Source of the DNA: Thermogemmatispora carboxidivorans
GTDB taxonomy: Bacteria; Chloroflexota; Ktedonobacteria; Ktedonobacterales; Ktedonobacteraceae
Direction of reading: 5' to 3'
Length of the DNA stretch: 64,000 nt
NCBI RefSeq assembly: GCF_000702505.1
Contig: NZ_JNIM01000001.1
Span: forward strand, 5,122,327-5,186,326
In this document: in pieces, positions 16,262 through 25,615 of the stretch
Layout of the letters: every line of letters begins with the position of its first letter
Position numbering within the stretch: the stretch's first letter is position 1
Notes under the pieces: generated by a model
What the model was told of the DNA's origin: nothing
The model's input: the letters and a program-made list of their open reading frames with translations, nothing else
Database searches by the model: none
Made by a program: the position numbers and the translations under genes

Positions 16262-19200
16262 TCAGCTGCTTGGTAAGGCATTGATAACCACGGTCTGATT
16301 GTCAGAAACGTTCACTGCCGCTGAGCCACTGTACTGCTTGCCCTGGCTATCGCTGCCGCTGGCCGTCAGGGTATAGCTGCCCAGCGGCACGTTGTCAAAG
16401 CGGTAGTTGCCCATGCCATCGCAGGTCGTGCTGGCGATCTGTGTTGTGCCAGCATAGAGCGTTACACTCGCCCCCGCCAGCGGCGCGGTGCTGCTACAGC
16501 TGCTATCGGCGCAAGCCTGGACGTTGCCAGTGATGGTGTAGCCGGTGACGGTGAGGCGCACGGGCACGACCTGTACGTTATTCTGAATACCGCCGCTGCT
16601 GCTGGCAGTGATTGTAATCTGGCCGTTGTAGACCCCGGGCGTCAGACCTGCCGGATTGACCGCAACCTGCAGGCTGCCACCGCTCCCGTTATCGCTGCCG
16701 CTGCTGACCGTCAGCCAGGTGCTCCCCGTGCTCGGCGCAGCGGAGATCGCGATGGGATAGCGGCAGGTGCCGCTACTGCTGAAGGTAATGGCCTGGGCAG
16801 GCGGCGGTCCCTGACCCTGCACGGCGCTGAAGAAGAGACTGGAAGTGCCCACCTGGAAGACGCAGGGGGGCAGCACGGTCAGTGTGACACTGAAGCGCCG
16901 CGGGCTGCCCGCAATAGGGGTCCCAGTGCTGTCAAGCACCTTGACGATGACCTGGGTGCTGTAGCTTCCGACAGCCAGGCCCGCGCTGCTGACAGCCAGA
17001 TTGATACTGGCCGTCTGGCCGTTGACCAGGCTGGCGCTGGAGTCGCTCAGAGTGAGCCAGGAAGCGGACGTGGTCAGGCTGGTGCTCCAGCTCAGGGGCC
17101 AACTGCAGGTTCCCGAGACCTCCAGAGTCACCGTCTGGGGGCCAGGGTTGGCACCACCAGCGATGGCACTGAAAGCCACGGAGTGCATCGAGGGCTGGCC
17201 CAGGGTACAGGGTGGCAGTACCTGCAGGGTGATCTGCAGCGTCTGCGGCGTACCAGCAGCCCCAGCGCCATCGCTCCCCCGCCCCAAAAGGAGAATCTGG
17301 CCGCTGTAGGTGCCCGCCGTCAGGCCGCTGGTCTTGACCTCAACAAGGATCTGGCTACTGCTGCCGGGGGCAAGGCTGCCGCTTGTCGGGTTAATGGTGA
17401 GCCAGTCACCAGTGAGAGCTGTGGCCTGCACCTGCCAGTAGAGGGTACTGCCTCCGGTATTGGTGATCACGACTGTCTGTGGCGGCGTGCTCTGCCCCTG
17501 GATGGCGCTGAAGTTGAGGCTGAGCGGCGTGATACTCATCACCGGCTGCTGAGGCGAAGGCGCCGGCTGCACGACCAGGAGCACGGGCAGGGTCTGCGAT
17601 CCGTGCCTGGCAGTAAAGGTGATCAGGCTGGTGTAGCGACCGGGGCGTAGACCCAGAGCGTTGACGCCGATGGCGATGACACTGCTGCCCGACCCATGTA
17701 GCTCGCCGCTGCTCGGCGTTACGCTCACCCATGATGCATCGCTACTGGCCTGCCAGCTCAGATCGTCCAGGCAACCGGCGCGCTCGCTAAGGGTAACGGC
17801 CTGGTTCGGTGGGTTACTGCGTCCAGCCACGGTCATAAAGCTCAGGCTGGAGGCGTTGACCATGATCCCACAACTCGGGAGCACAGTCAGTGAGACAACG
17901 ACGCTCTGCGGGGTATCGAGGATGCTCTGCGACGATGCAAAGTTCAGCAGGGCGGTATAGACGCCCGGCAACAGGCTGCGACTCTGGACAGCCACGGTCA
18001 CGCTCTGGGCTGCTCCGGGGGCGACCGTGCCGCTGCGCTGGTTGATCGAGAGCCAGTCGGCCAGGGGTCCCAGGGCATGAGCATAGGGTGTCTGGTCCGG
18101 TGCCGTCAGCGACGTACTGCTGCTAAGCTGCCAGGCCAGGGGCTTGCTGCCAGGGTTGCTGATCGTCAGGGTCTGGGGCGCTGGTGTTGCCCCCCCATCG
18201 GTAGCAATAAAGGAGAGAGCCGCCGGCGTCACCTGCAAAACAGGTCCAGGATTCGCCGGCAGTGCGCGCACTACCATCTTGACCTGGACGCTTTGCTGAC
18301 CTCCTACATCGGAAGTGAAGGTCAGCAGGCCGCTATACTCCCCCGGTTTCAGATGGGCTCGCTGGACAGCCACCCAGATCGTCTGGCTACCGCTAAAGAG
18401 GCCCTGCGAGGGGGTGAGCAGCAACCAGGGCTGATTGCTACTCCCCTGCCAATTGATGATGCCGCCACCCGTATTCCGCAGCGTCAAGGGCATGATGGTA
18501 TTGGCTCCCTGGTAATCTTCACCCATGAGCAGGGGGCCAGTGCTATCGATGACGAGCTGAGGGGGGCGAGTCAGACCCTGGCCCGCCACCTGGAGCGTGG
18601 CGCTGGCTGTATAGCGCGTCGCCACATCTTCGGCCTCGACCAAATGCAGGCCCGGGCCCCAGCTGGAATCAATCTGGACGGTGAGCACCAGGTTGCCGGT
18701 AGCGCTGACCTGCACGAGCGAGGAGCCATTGCGACCCACCGGCACCGGCTCCTGTAGATCACGGCTGAGCAGCACCTGGCTCGAAGGAGAGAAGCTTTCT
18801 AAGGCTAACTTGACGCGCTGACCAGTCTCGACCACGTTCGGCGTCAGTGTCAGGCGCGGAGGGCCAGCAGCCGTGATGGCCGGCGGCTGATGGCGTGTGA
18901 GCACCAGAAGCACGAGGAGGCTGTCGCCCAGTAACGCTAACAGGGCCACCATCAACAAGGCGAGAAAGAGCAGCCGTAGACGCCTGGGATAGAGCGCCAG
19001 CCAGGAGAGCAGATGACCTCGTGGCCGGCTCTCAGGCTGGACAGGCAAAGGGTTGGTCGCAAAGGCCGCCGCTTGCGCACGCCTGATATCTTCGGCTTCG
19101 ATGGCAGCAGCCTCAGCGCTGGAGGGAAGGCGGCGTGAGAGGAGAGGATCAGTACGCTGCAGCCAGATAGCATCTCCCTCATCCTCATCGGCATCCTGAA

Positions 19201-19798
19201 TCCAGGGCCAGAGATCGGGCAGACGCTGCTGCAGATCATTGAGGGCATCTGGCTCATTGCGAGTTGCCGGGCCTCCTCCGGCAGAAGGCGAGATCTGACC
19301 GCGGCCCGATGGAGGCGCCACCAGCGGGGTATTCTGACGATGAATATCGAGAGAAGAGAGATCAGGCTCAACCAGTGGGGTCAGACGCGAAGGGCGCGGC
19401 AGTCTCAGTGCACCAGGATCACTCTCGCTGATAAACTCTGCCGCCTCGCTCATCTCCAGCGCCGGATCGCCCACAACCTCCCCATTGCCGGCTGGCTGCA
19501 TTAGCTGGGAGAGCAAAAAATCGGGCGGGATCTCCGGCGGTGGAGTCACTGGCCCTTGCTGAGTGGGTACTTGCGCCTCGGGATCAGTCCGGCGTTCCCG
19601 ATGCGGAGGCTCTGTGTCCGCCTCTTCTCCATCGGCAGCAGCATCCCGCCTGGCGGCGGAAGTCACCGATGTAGCGCTCCGCTCACGCCCTTCGCCCCGG
19701 TCCAAGGGCTGCCCCGCCTGTAGCAGGTACGCCCGGCATTCTTCACACAAGCTTGTATCTGCTGCGCATGGCTTGCCGCAACGCAAACACTGACTCAT
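16262..19798 (-). CDS. Giant BACON-like repeat protein with N-terminal zinc ribbon and membrane helix
   Basis: 1178 residues. Domain order: a cysteine ribbon (CLRC at 4-7, CEEC at 18-21), a disordered acidic linker of about 240 residues, and one membrane helix (about 277-301). Then comes an immunoglobulin-like domain, and six repeats of about 100 residues of the BACON / choice-of-anchor kind. Each repeat has an F-x-A-x-x-G pattern, a conserved LxW, W(L/V)x(I/V/L) and LxxGxYxxxI. At the end is a carboxypeptidase-regulatory-like/SpaA-type domain (GASVTLYAG, GNYRFDNVPLGSYTLTASG). Only the ribbon and linker should be inside the cell. BACON domains are linked to carbohydrate or mucin binding in other bacteria; here an adhesive or structural surface role is inference. 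No sortase motif or enzyme domain is seen. The ATG at 19798 has only a weak purine-rich leader. Confidence 0.8.
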   Translation of the reverse strand: MSQCLRCGKPCAADTSLCEECRAYLLQAGQPLDRGEGRERSATSVTSAARRDAAADGEEADTEPPHRERRTDPEAQVPTQQGPVTPPPEIPPDFLLSQLMQPAGNGEVVGDPALEMSEAAEFISESDPGALRLPRPSRLTPLVEPDLSSLDIHRQNTPLVAPPSGRGQISPSAGGGPATRNEPDALNDLQQRLPDLWPWIQDADEDEGDAIWLQRTDPLLSRRLPSSAEAAAIEAEDIRRAQAAAFATNPLPVQPESRPRGHLLSWLALYPRRLRLLFLALLMVALLALLGDSLLVLLVLTRHQPPAITAAGPPRLTLTPNVVETGQRVKLALESFSPSSQVLLSRDLQEPVPVGRNGSSLVQVSATGNLVLTVQIDSSWGPGLHLVEAEDVATRYTASATLQVAGQGLTRPPQLVIDSTGPLLMGEDYQGANTIMPLTLRNTGGGIINWQGSSNQPWLLLTPSQGLFSGSQTIWVAVQRAHLKPGEYSGLLTFTSDVGGQQSVQVKMVVRALPANPGPVLQVTPAALSFIATDGGATPAPQTLTISNPGSKPLAWQLSSSTSLTAPDQTPYAHALGPLADWLSINQRSGTVAPGAAQSVTVAVQSRSLLPGVYTALLNFASSQSILDTPQSVVVSLTVLPSCGIMVNASSLSFMTVAGRSNPPNQAVTLSERAGCLDDLSWQASSDASWVSVTPSSGELHGSGSSVIAIGVNALGLRPGRYTSLITFTARHGSQTLPVLLVVQPAPSPQQPVMSITPLSLNFSAIQGQSTPPQTVVITNTGGSTLYWQVQATALTGDWLTINPTSGSLAPGSSSQILVEVKTSGLTAGTYSGQILLLGRGSDGAGAAGTPQTLQITLQVLPPCTLGQPSMHSVAFSAIAGGANPGPQTVTLEVSGTCSWPLSWSTSLTTSASWLTLSDSSASLVNGQTASINLAVSSAGLAVGSYSTQVIVKVLDSTGTPIAGSPRRFSVTLTVLPPCVFQVGTSSLFFSAVQGQGPPPAQAITFSSSGTCRYPIAISAAPSTGSTWLTVSSGSDNGSGGSLQVAVNPAGLTPGVYNGQITITASSSGGIQNNVQVVPVRLTVTGYTITGNVQACADSSCSSTAPLAGASVTLYAGTTQIASTTCDGMGNYRFDNVPLGSYTLTASGSDSQGKQYSGSAAVNVSDNQTVVINALPSS

Positions 19799-20371
19799 AG
19801 ACGTACTCTGTTTTCCCCAGCCTTGCCGGTACTCAACGCACGGATATGCCGCCCGCCAGAGTCCTCGCTCTCCACCCCCCTTAGCGTACGATCAGCTCTC
19901 CGCCACGTCAGCTGCCGAGACTCAGCCCTTGCCTCACACGCTCGCTCGCTCGCTCCTACGCTCCTCATCCAAGGCAGGGCCATCTTGTGAGCCTCAGCCC
20001 CCAGCTCGGTCGCGCCCCTTTCCTCCACTCGCTTGCCCCACATTCCGGACGTCGCCCCGCTCGACCTCGTCCGCTCCGCAGGCACTTGGTCCGCTCACTC
20101 ATCGCTACTCTGACCAGGCACTACTTTCCAAGAGGTGGTCAGAGTTCCAGAGCAAGCAGAGGCAGCAGTTCTTTATCTGATGCCGGCAAGCCCCTTTCAG
20201 TGAGTCAGGTGCAGCCGGAAAAATGATCAGCCACGTCTCTCTACTATATCACCTTTATAGAAGGATTGCCAGAGGGAAGCGATCGGTACCAGACAGCGCG
20301 AGGCGGGCAAGAGCCACTGCACCAGCCTTCAGAGCGATGGCTGCTCACCCGCCTCCTTCCTGGTGAAGCAG
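19799..20371. other. Spacer between pheT end and the BACON-like gene start
   Basis: No supported gene. It contains four GCTC units at 19940-19955. It must hold the promoter of the minus-strand BACON-like gene, but no pair of boxes is convincing. Confidence 0.4.
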
Positions 20372-20433
20372 AAAGCGCGCGCTTTTTTAACCCTGGGTGG
20401 GCAGCGACTCCACCCGGTAATGGCTCGCTGCCC
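20372..20433 (-). terminator. Hairpins downstream of pheT
   Basis: Reading on the minus strand, GGGCAGCGA/TCGCTGCCC (9 bp, 20399-20433) begins 19 bases after the pheT stop. It is followed by the palindrome AAAGCGCGCGCTTT (20372-20385). Together they probably end the pheST transcript, though the T run is poor on this strand. Confidence 0.45.
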
Positions 20434-20451
20434 GCGCCTCCCTTATCTGCA

Positions 20452-23031
20452 CTAGCTTCGCAGGACAGCCCCAAACTCCTCGCGTAGGGCGGCCACAATG
20501 CCCTCCTGGAGGGTATTGGCCTCGGCATCGGTGAGGGTCCGATCCTGAGCCTGATAGAGCAAGGTATAGGTGAGGCTCTTCTTGCCCGGTGGGATCGGGG
20601 CCCCCGTATAGACATCAAAGAGAGCCACCGTACGCAGCAGCTCGCCGCCGTGGCGCTCGATGGCCTCCTGCACTGCACGGGCCGGCACCTGCTGATCAAC
20701 TATCACCGCCAGATCGCGTGTCAGCTCCTGGTGACGCGAAATGGGGGCATAGCTCAGGCGATCGGGGACGGCAGCATAGAGGGTCTCCAGGTCCAGCTCG
20801 CAGAGATAAGTACGGTGAGGAAGATCATAGCGCTGCTGGACCAGCGGATGTACCTCGCCCAGGAAACCGACCGGCGTGAAGCGCTCGCCGCCATCCGGCC
20901 CTGATCGCTCTACCTCCAGCACGGCGCTGCGTCCAGGGTGAAAGATCGGATGCTGGACCGGCGTGAAGCGATAGCGCTTGATGTGCAGGCGCTCCAGCAG
21001 CGCTTCGACCACACCCTTCAGATCGTAGAAGTCTGCCGGGCGCGCCAGCTCCGGTACCCAGGAAATGGCCGCCGGCCCACAGAGAGCAATGCCCACGCAG
21101 CGCCTCTCTTCGGGCAACTCGCCCGCTCCCCGAGGCAGGTAACGCCGCCCGATCTCGAAGAGGCGCAAGCCCGCCCGATTGCGCTTGCTGTTCTCCTGCA
21201 GCGTCTCCATCAGCCCACTCAGCAGTGTCAGACGCATGCATTCCAGCTCATTGCTGAGCGGGTTGGTAATGGTCACCGCTGGCAGCGAGCGGGCCTCGAA
21301 GGGTTCCTTGCTGTCTGCCGCGACACCGTTGCCAGAGCTTGCGCTCGCCTCCGTGCCGGCAGTGATCCAGCCAGCTTGACCGTCATCCGCCGGCTTCTGT
21401 AGCAAGACCTGGGCCGTGCGGGCGTTGACCTCGGCGAGCAGGTTGAGCATGCGCTGGCGGCTAGTCATCGCATAGGTCAGGATCTCATGGAGTCCAAGGC
21501 CGATGAGGATCTCGCGGACCTCGTATTCGCGCTCAAACCAGTGGTCGCTCTGTGACTCCGGCAGCGGTCCCTCGGGCACGATGGCCGGCAACTGATCATA
21601 GCCGATCATGCGCAGGACCTCCTCGACCAGATCGGCCCCTTCCTCAATGTCACCACGGAAGGTCGGCACGGCAACGCGCAGGAGCTGCTCACCACCGGCA
21701 GCGTCAGCAGCGGCAGAGACCTCTTCGACCTTGAATTCGAGGGCGCTGAGGGCATCATGGACCTGGCGCGAGGTTACCTTGAGGCCCGTCAGCCACTCGA
21801 CCTCGGAAGGCGAGAAGAGAATAGTGCGCTGCTCTACGGGTCGGGGGTAGACATCGACGATGCCCGGATGCACCTGGCCCCCCGCCAGCTCGGCCATGAG
21901 CTGAGCCGCGCGGTTGGCTCCGAAGACAGTCAGCTCTGGATCAAGGCCCTTCTCAAAGCGGCTGGAGGACTCCGTGCGCAGGCCCAGCGCCACTGCCGTC
22001 CGTCGGATGCTGACCGGCTTGAAGTTCGCCGACTCCAGCAGGATGCGCGTGGTCCCTTCGTTGACCTCGCTGACGGCTGAACCCATGACGCCAGCAATGG
22101 CCGTCGGCCCCTGGGGATCGGTGATGAGCAGCATATCGCCTCTCAGACGCCGCTGGACGCCGTCGAGGGTGGTAATTTCTTCACCGTCACGGGCGCGGCG
22201 GACAATAATATGCTGCTCACGCACCAGGTCGTAGTCGAAGGCATGGAGCGGCTGGCCTACCTCTAGCATGACATAGTTGGTGATGTCAACAATGAGATTG
22301 ATCGGACGCATGCCAGCCATCAGCAGCCGCCGCGCCATCCAGCCGGGCGAGGGACCAATGTTGACCCCACCGATGACCCGCGCACTATAGCGCGGGCACA
22401 GCTCTGTATCCTCGACCGTCACCTTGACCAGCTCCGCCGCAGGCTGCCCCTGCTCTCTGAAGCGCGGCTCCGGCAGGCGCAGAGGCTTGTGGGTCAGGGC
22501 CGCAACTTCACGCGCAATGCCGATGACCGAAGAGAGGTCACCCCGATGGGCTTTGATGGCAAATTCCAGCACTACATCGGAGAGCAGATCGGCAAGCTTG
22601 ACCCCCAGCGGCGTCTCCGGGTCGAGAATGAAGATACCCGAGTGGTCGCCGCCCAGACCTAGCTCGCGCGGCGAGCAGAGCATGCCCTCTGAGACATAGC
22701 CCATCTTGCGCGCTACCCCAATGGTAAGGTCGCCGAGACGCGCCCCCGGCAGGGCCAGCGGCACCTTGTCCCCTTCTTTGATGTTGGGAGCGCCGCAGAT
22801 GACGCCGATCTCTCCGCTCCCGGTGTTGATGCGCGTGTAGCTCAGGTGATCAGAGCCGGGCACCTTCTCCAGGTGCGTAATTTGTGCTGTGATAACGCGG
22901 TCCCCCCAGTCAGCTCCAACGTAGTCCAGCGCCTCTACCTCAAGCCCCGCCATTGTCAAGGTGTGAGCCAGCTCCTCCGGCGACTGGGTAATCTCGACGT
23001 ACTCTTTTAACCAGCTCAGTGGCACTCTCAT
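20452..23031 (-). CDS. pheT: Phenylalanine--tRNA ligase beta subunit
   Basis: Beta subunit of the alpha2-beta2 enzyme charging tRNA-Phe. 859 residues, slightly longer than the common 800. The N-terminal EMAP/tRNA-binding domain (VITAQITHLEKVPGSDHLSYTRI) is at about 45-150, the B3/B4 editing region (VDITNYVMLEVGQPLHAFDYD) near 245, the B5 region (RTILFSPSEVEWLTG) near 415, and the C-terminal ferredoxin-fold anticodon-binding domain (YAPISRHQELTRDLAVIV) near 770. GAGGAG 9 bases before the ATG supports the start. It follows pheS by about 150 bases containing a (TTCC)4 tract, and shares the T-box leader upstream of pheS. Confidence 0.96.
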   Translation of the reverse strand: MRVPLSWLKEYVEITQSPEELAHTLTMAGLEVEALDYVGADWGDRVITAQITHLEKVPGSDHLSYTRINTGSGEIGVICGAPNIKEGDKVPLALPGARLGDLTIGVARKMGYVSEGMLCSPRELGLGGDHSGIFILDPETPLGVKLADLLSDVVLEFAIKAHRGDLSSVIGIAREVAALTHKPLRLPEPRFREQGQPAAELVKVTVEDTELCPRYSARVIGGVNIGPSPGWMARRLLMAGMRPINLIVDITNYVMLEVGQPLHAFDYDLVREQHIIVRRARDGEEITTLDGVQRRLRGDMLLITDPQGPTAIAGVMGSAVSEVNEGTTRILLESANFKPVSIRRTAVALGLRTESSSRFEKGLDPELTVFGANRAAQLMAELAGGQVHPGIVDVYPRPVEQRTILFSPSEVEWLTGLKVTSRQVHDALSALEFKVEEVSAAADAAGGEQLLRVAVPTFRGDIEEGADLVEEVLRMIGYDQLPAIVPEGPLPESQSDHWFEREYEVREILIGLGLHEILTYAMTSRQRMLNLLAEVNARTAQVLLQKPADDGQAGWITAGTEASASSGNGVAADSKEPFEARSLPAVTITNPLSNELECMRLTLLSGLMETLQENSKRNRAGLRLFEIGRRYLPRGAGELPEERRCVGIALCGPAAISWVPELARPADFYDLKGVVEALLERLHIKRYRFTPVQHPIFHPGRSAVLEVERSGPDGGERFTPVGFLGEVHPLVQQRYDLPHRTYLCELDLETLYAAVPDRLSYAPISRHQELTRDLAVIVDQQVPARAVQEAIERHGGELLRTVALFDVYTGAPIPPGKKSLTYTLLYQAQDRTLTDAEANTLQEGIVAALREEFGAVLRS

Positions 23032-23052
23032 CGCTGGTAACTCCTCACTGAT

Positions 23053-23068
23053 TTCCTTCCTTCCTTCC
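23053..23068 (+). repeat. (TTCC)4 tract in the pheS-pheT spacer
   Basis: Four perfect TTCC units about 20 bases upstream of the pheT start, just beyond its ribosome site. On the transcript this reads as GGAA repeats close to the ribosome binding region. Confidence 0.8.
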
Positions 23069-23177
23069 TACTGACCTCTCGCTTTGCCTGCCCACAAAAA
23101 TTGTCTTCTACTCTAAACGCTCTATATTACTTTTTCTGTGCGATTCCGTGATCTCTCGAACCAGGTTATCTTCTTCA

Positions 23178-24224
23178 CTAGAACTGACGCAGGAAGCGCA
23201 AGTCATTACCCGAGAAGAGGCGGATTTCGCCGATGGCGTACTTGAGCATGGCGATGCGCTCCACCCCCATGCCGAAGGCATAGCCTCGATACTTGCGCGG
23301 ATCGTAGCCAACTTCGCGCAGGACGCGCGGATGGACCATGCCAGAGCCGAGGACTTCTAGCCAGCCAGTGTATTTACAGAGGCGGCAGCCGCTGCCCTTA
23401 CACAAAATGCAGTCGATATCAACCTCCGCGCTGGGTTCCGTGAATGGGAAGTAGCTGCCGCGGAAACGGACACGGCGATCTTCACCGAACATCTCACGTG
23501 CGAAGCGGGCCAGGCTCCCTTTGAGGTTGGCCATCGTGCACTGCTCGTCGACAAGCAGGCCCTCGATCTGGTGAAACATCGCCTCGTGGGAGGCGTCAAT
23601 GGCTTCGTGACGGAAGACCTTGCCGGGCACGATGACCCGGATGGGCGGGCGTGTCGCCTGCATGACGCGGATCTGCATCGGCGAGGTCTGAGTACGCAGC
23701 AGGATCTGACCGGGCACAACCCAAAAGGTATCTTGCATGTCGCGGGCTGGATGGTCCGCCGGGATATTGAGCGCCTGGAAGTTGTAGTAGTCCGTTTCGA
23801 CCTCGGGTCCCTGCACGACCTGGAAGCCCATGCGCGTGAAGATGCGCGCCACCTCCAGAATCGTGCGCGAAATGGGATGCATATGGCCCGCGGGCACCGC
23901 CCGGCCCGGCAGGGTCACATCGAGGCGCTCGCGCTCCAGGGCCTCACGCAGCTCTCGATCGCGCAGCTCCTGACGGCGGGCCTCCAGCGCGCTTTCGAGT
24001 CTCTCCTTGACCGCATTAATCTTCTGGCCAATGACCGGGCGCTCCGCCTTGCCCAGCTTCGGAATGAGGGTCGAGAAATTTTTCAGCTCCCCGCGATGGC
24101 GTCCCAGATAGCGAACATCCCAGTCTTCCAGCTCCGCCGAGCTGTTGATCGCCTCGAGCTCGCGGAGCGCTCGCTCCTGTAAAGCATCGAGCTGAGCCAA
24201 CAATGCATCAAGCTGTTCAATCAT
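23178..24224 (-). CDS. pheS: Phenylalanine--tRNA ligase alpha subunit
   Basis: Catalytic subunit making Phe-tRNA. 348 residues from ATG 24224: an N-terminal coiled coil (MIEQLDALLAQLDALQERALRELE), then class II motif 1 around HPISRTILEVARIFTRMGF, motif 2 (FRHEAIDASHEAMFHQIEGLLVD) and motif 3 (GFAMGVERIAMLKY-like, ending AIGEIRLFSGNDLRFLRQF). An internal CxxxxGCRLC segment (ILCKGSGCRLCKYTGW) is the small metal-type loop found in many bacterial PheS proteins. GAAGGA stands 9 bases from ATG 24224 and 3 from the alternative ATG 24230. Expression is likely set by the T-box leader and terminator at 24491-24960. Confidence 0.96.
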   Translation of the reverse strand: MIEQLDALLAQLDALQERALRELEAINSSAELEDWDVRYLGRHRGELKNFSTLIPKLGKAERPVIGQKINAVKERLESALEARRQELRDRELREALERERLDVTLPGRAVPAGHMHPISRTILEVARIFTRMGFQVVQGPEVETDYYNFQALNIPADHPARDMQDTFWVVPGQILLRTQTSPMQIRVMQATRPPIRVIVPGKVFRHEAIDASHEAMFHQIEGLLVDEQCTMANLKGSLARFAREMFGEDRRVRFRGSYFPFTEPSAEVDIDCILCKGSGCRLCKYTGWLEVLGSGMVHPRVLREVGYDPRKYRGYAFGMGVERIAMLKYAIGEIRLFSGNDLRFLRQF

Positions 24225-24413
24225 AGCCATCCATCCTTCTCTCAGCAGCACAGCGCAGCATACACAAGGTCAACAAGAGAGCGCTGGCGCCCTCTCTGGC
24301 GAGAGGCCAGGAGACGGGCCGCCCAGATTCCCAGACTGGCAGGCAGGCTTGCTTGCCCGCTGACAAGACCCAAAGAGCGGCGCCAGTACGAGCGAGCAGG
24401 CGAGCGATCTCCT

Positions 24414-24447
24414 AATCAATCAATCAAGCAAGCAAGTAAGCAGGCAG
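24414..24447 (+). repeat. Degenerate period-4 tract AATC to AAGC
   Basis: (AATC)3 (AAGC)2 AAGT AAGC AGGC, no phase loss. It lies between the attenuator and the pheS start, within the leader of the pheST mRNA. Confidence 0.8.
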
Positions 24448-24490
24448 TCCGAAGTTGTTGCCGGCCAGGGGTCTGGCGAGCTGGCCGAAT

Positions 24491-24534
24491 CAAAAAAACC
24501 GGCACATTCGTCAACTGGGACGAAGCTTGCCGGT
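24491..24534 (-). terminator. Attenuator terminator in the pheST leader
   Basis: On the minus strand ACCGGCA (24528-24534 side) pairs with TGCCGGT (24498-24504), and inside it CTTCGTC pairs with GACGAA around a six-base loop. Seven T residues follow (24492-24498 region). This strong intrinsic terminator lies about 270 bases before pheS, so the gene can be expressed only by read-through. That is what a T-box controls. Confidence 0.85.
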
Positions 24535-24960
24535 CTTGCCAGTCGTGCTGGTCTACCACAACAGGGCCATATCCTCATCTCTCGCCGTGCTGCAGTATTT
24601 TTCTGCTGGCTCTCTATGAGCACATGAGGGCATGACAGCCACAGCTGAGAAGAAGACGCCCGTTGTGCTGCATGACTCCGCGGTACCACCCGTTTTGGAT
24701 TGCCTCATCTCGTTCGTTCGTTCGTTCGTTCGCTCGCTCGCTCGTCCGCCCACCCGCTCGCCACCAAGACACCGACACCCGACAGCAGGCGCGAGTGTTG
24801 ACCTTGCCCGTCGGGCTGGAGCTGAGCGTCCAGCAATCCCACTCGGTTCGTCCGGTAACGGGGACGGGCCGGGACTGCCTACCGGGGCCGAACATAAGCC
24901 GCACGCTCTCTTCTATTGTCAGAGCGTCAGCCCCCTTCAGCAGCCAGCTCCAGGGTGAAC
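24535..24960 (-). promoter_or_regulatory. T-box leader of pheST
   Basis: The minus strand carries GGGTGGTACCGCG at 24679-24691, the signature of the T-box antiterminator that pairs with the uncharged tRNA acceptor end. It lies upstream of a phenylalanyl-tRNA synthetase operon and of a strong terminator, so tRNA-Phe sensing is the natural reading. A UUC (Phe codon) is found in the upstream stem-rich part near 24890, which could be the specifier, but I cannot fold stem I with confidence. Oddities: the signature is about 145 bases before the terminator, further than usual, and a (GTTC)5(GCTC)3 tract interrupts the leader between the stem-I region and the T-box. The 5' limit given is approximate. 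Confidence 0.8.
24712..24743 (+). repeat. (GTTC)5(GCTC)3 inside the T-box leader
   Basis: Same compound order as the tract after galU. Its right-to-left transcript reads as GAGC then GAAC units, 21 bases before the T-box signature. Confidence 0.9.
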
Positions 24961-25218
24961 TTCCGCGCAGCGGATCGGCGAAAAGGCTCGCAGCCACTGG
25001 CCTTTTCTCTCTGCCGCATCTCCACCGCTCGTTTGTTACGGTGGAGCGCTTACCCTACCTCCCGGTGTGCGCGTACTCTCCCTTTCAACGCCTTTCTCTC
25101 TGACCTCTTTGCCTTGTGCAGGCTGGCCCATCCTGAACTGAAGGCGAGATCCACCTGGCCTGGCGACCAGAGTGAGTCTTTCCCCTGCAGCTCTTTCGCC
25201 TGTAAGCGCTCAAGCTAT

Positions 25219-25247
25219 AGTATGCCAGATCCGGCGTCGAAAGTCTA
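25219..25247 (-). promoter_or_regulatory. Possible pheST leader promoter
   Basis: On the minus strand TAGACT (25242-25247), 17 bases, CATACT (25219-25224) with a TG just upstream of the -10. It would give a leader of about 1 kb, which is long, so a promoter nearer 24980 is also possible. A perfect 8-bp hairpin CTCCACCG/CGGTGGAG (25020-25046) lies between. Confidence 0.35.
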
Positions 25248-25420
25248 GCAGGTAGCCTTGCCTCATTCCCGGCTCGCCTGGGCTGACAACCCAGCCTGAC
25301 CGGATCGGACTGCCTCTAGCCTCGCGCGCGGAACCAGACGGACCGGACTTGAGGAAGGCAGTCTCTCCAGCCCATAGGCTGATTACCCCGGCCAGATCAG
25401 GCATGGGGACAGAACCCCCA

Positions 25421-25469
25421 CAAAGAAACCCGCCGATGCCGATGGCCAGGGATGCCAGCAATCGGCGGG
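25421..25469 (-). terminator. Intrinsic terminator after the fabG-like gene
   Basis: On the minus strand CCCGCCGAT (25461-25469) pairs with ATCGGCGGG (25429-25437), then TTTCTTTG follows. It lies about 150 bases beyond the stop of the oxidoreductase gene and would close the hadA-hadB-fabG-like transcript. Confidence 0.65.
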
Positions 25470-25615
25470 TCCAGGTCAATCTGAGGAGCTGTATGGCCGA
25501 CAACTGAGCCAGGCCGCCTCTCGATGTCTCATGGCTCCGCCAGACAGACAGGCAGGCCGATCAGGGCGCCTGCCCGACTCGCAGGGGCGCTCGCTCGCTA
25601 CGGGCGACCAGCCGC

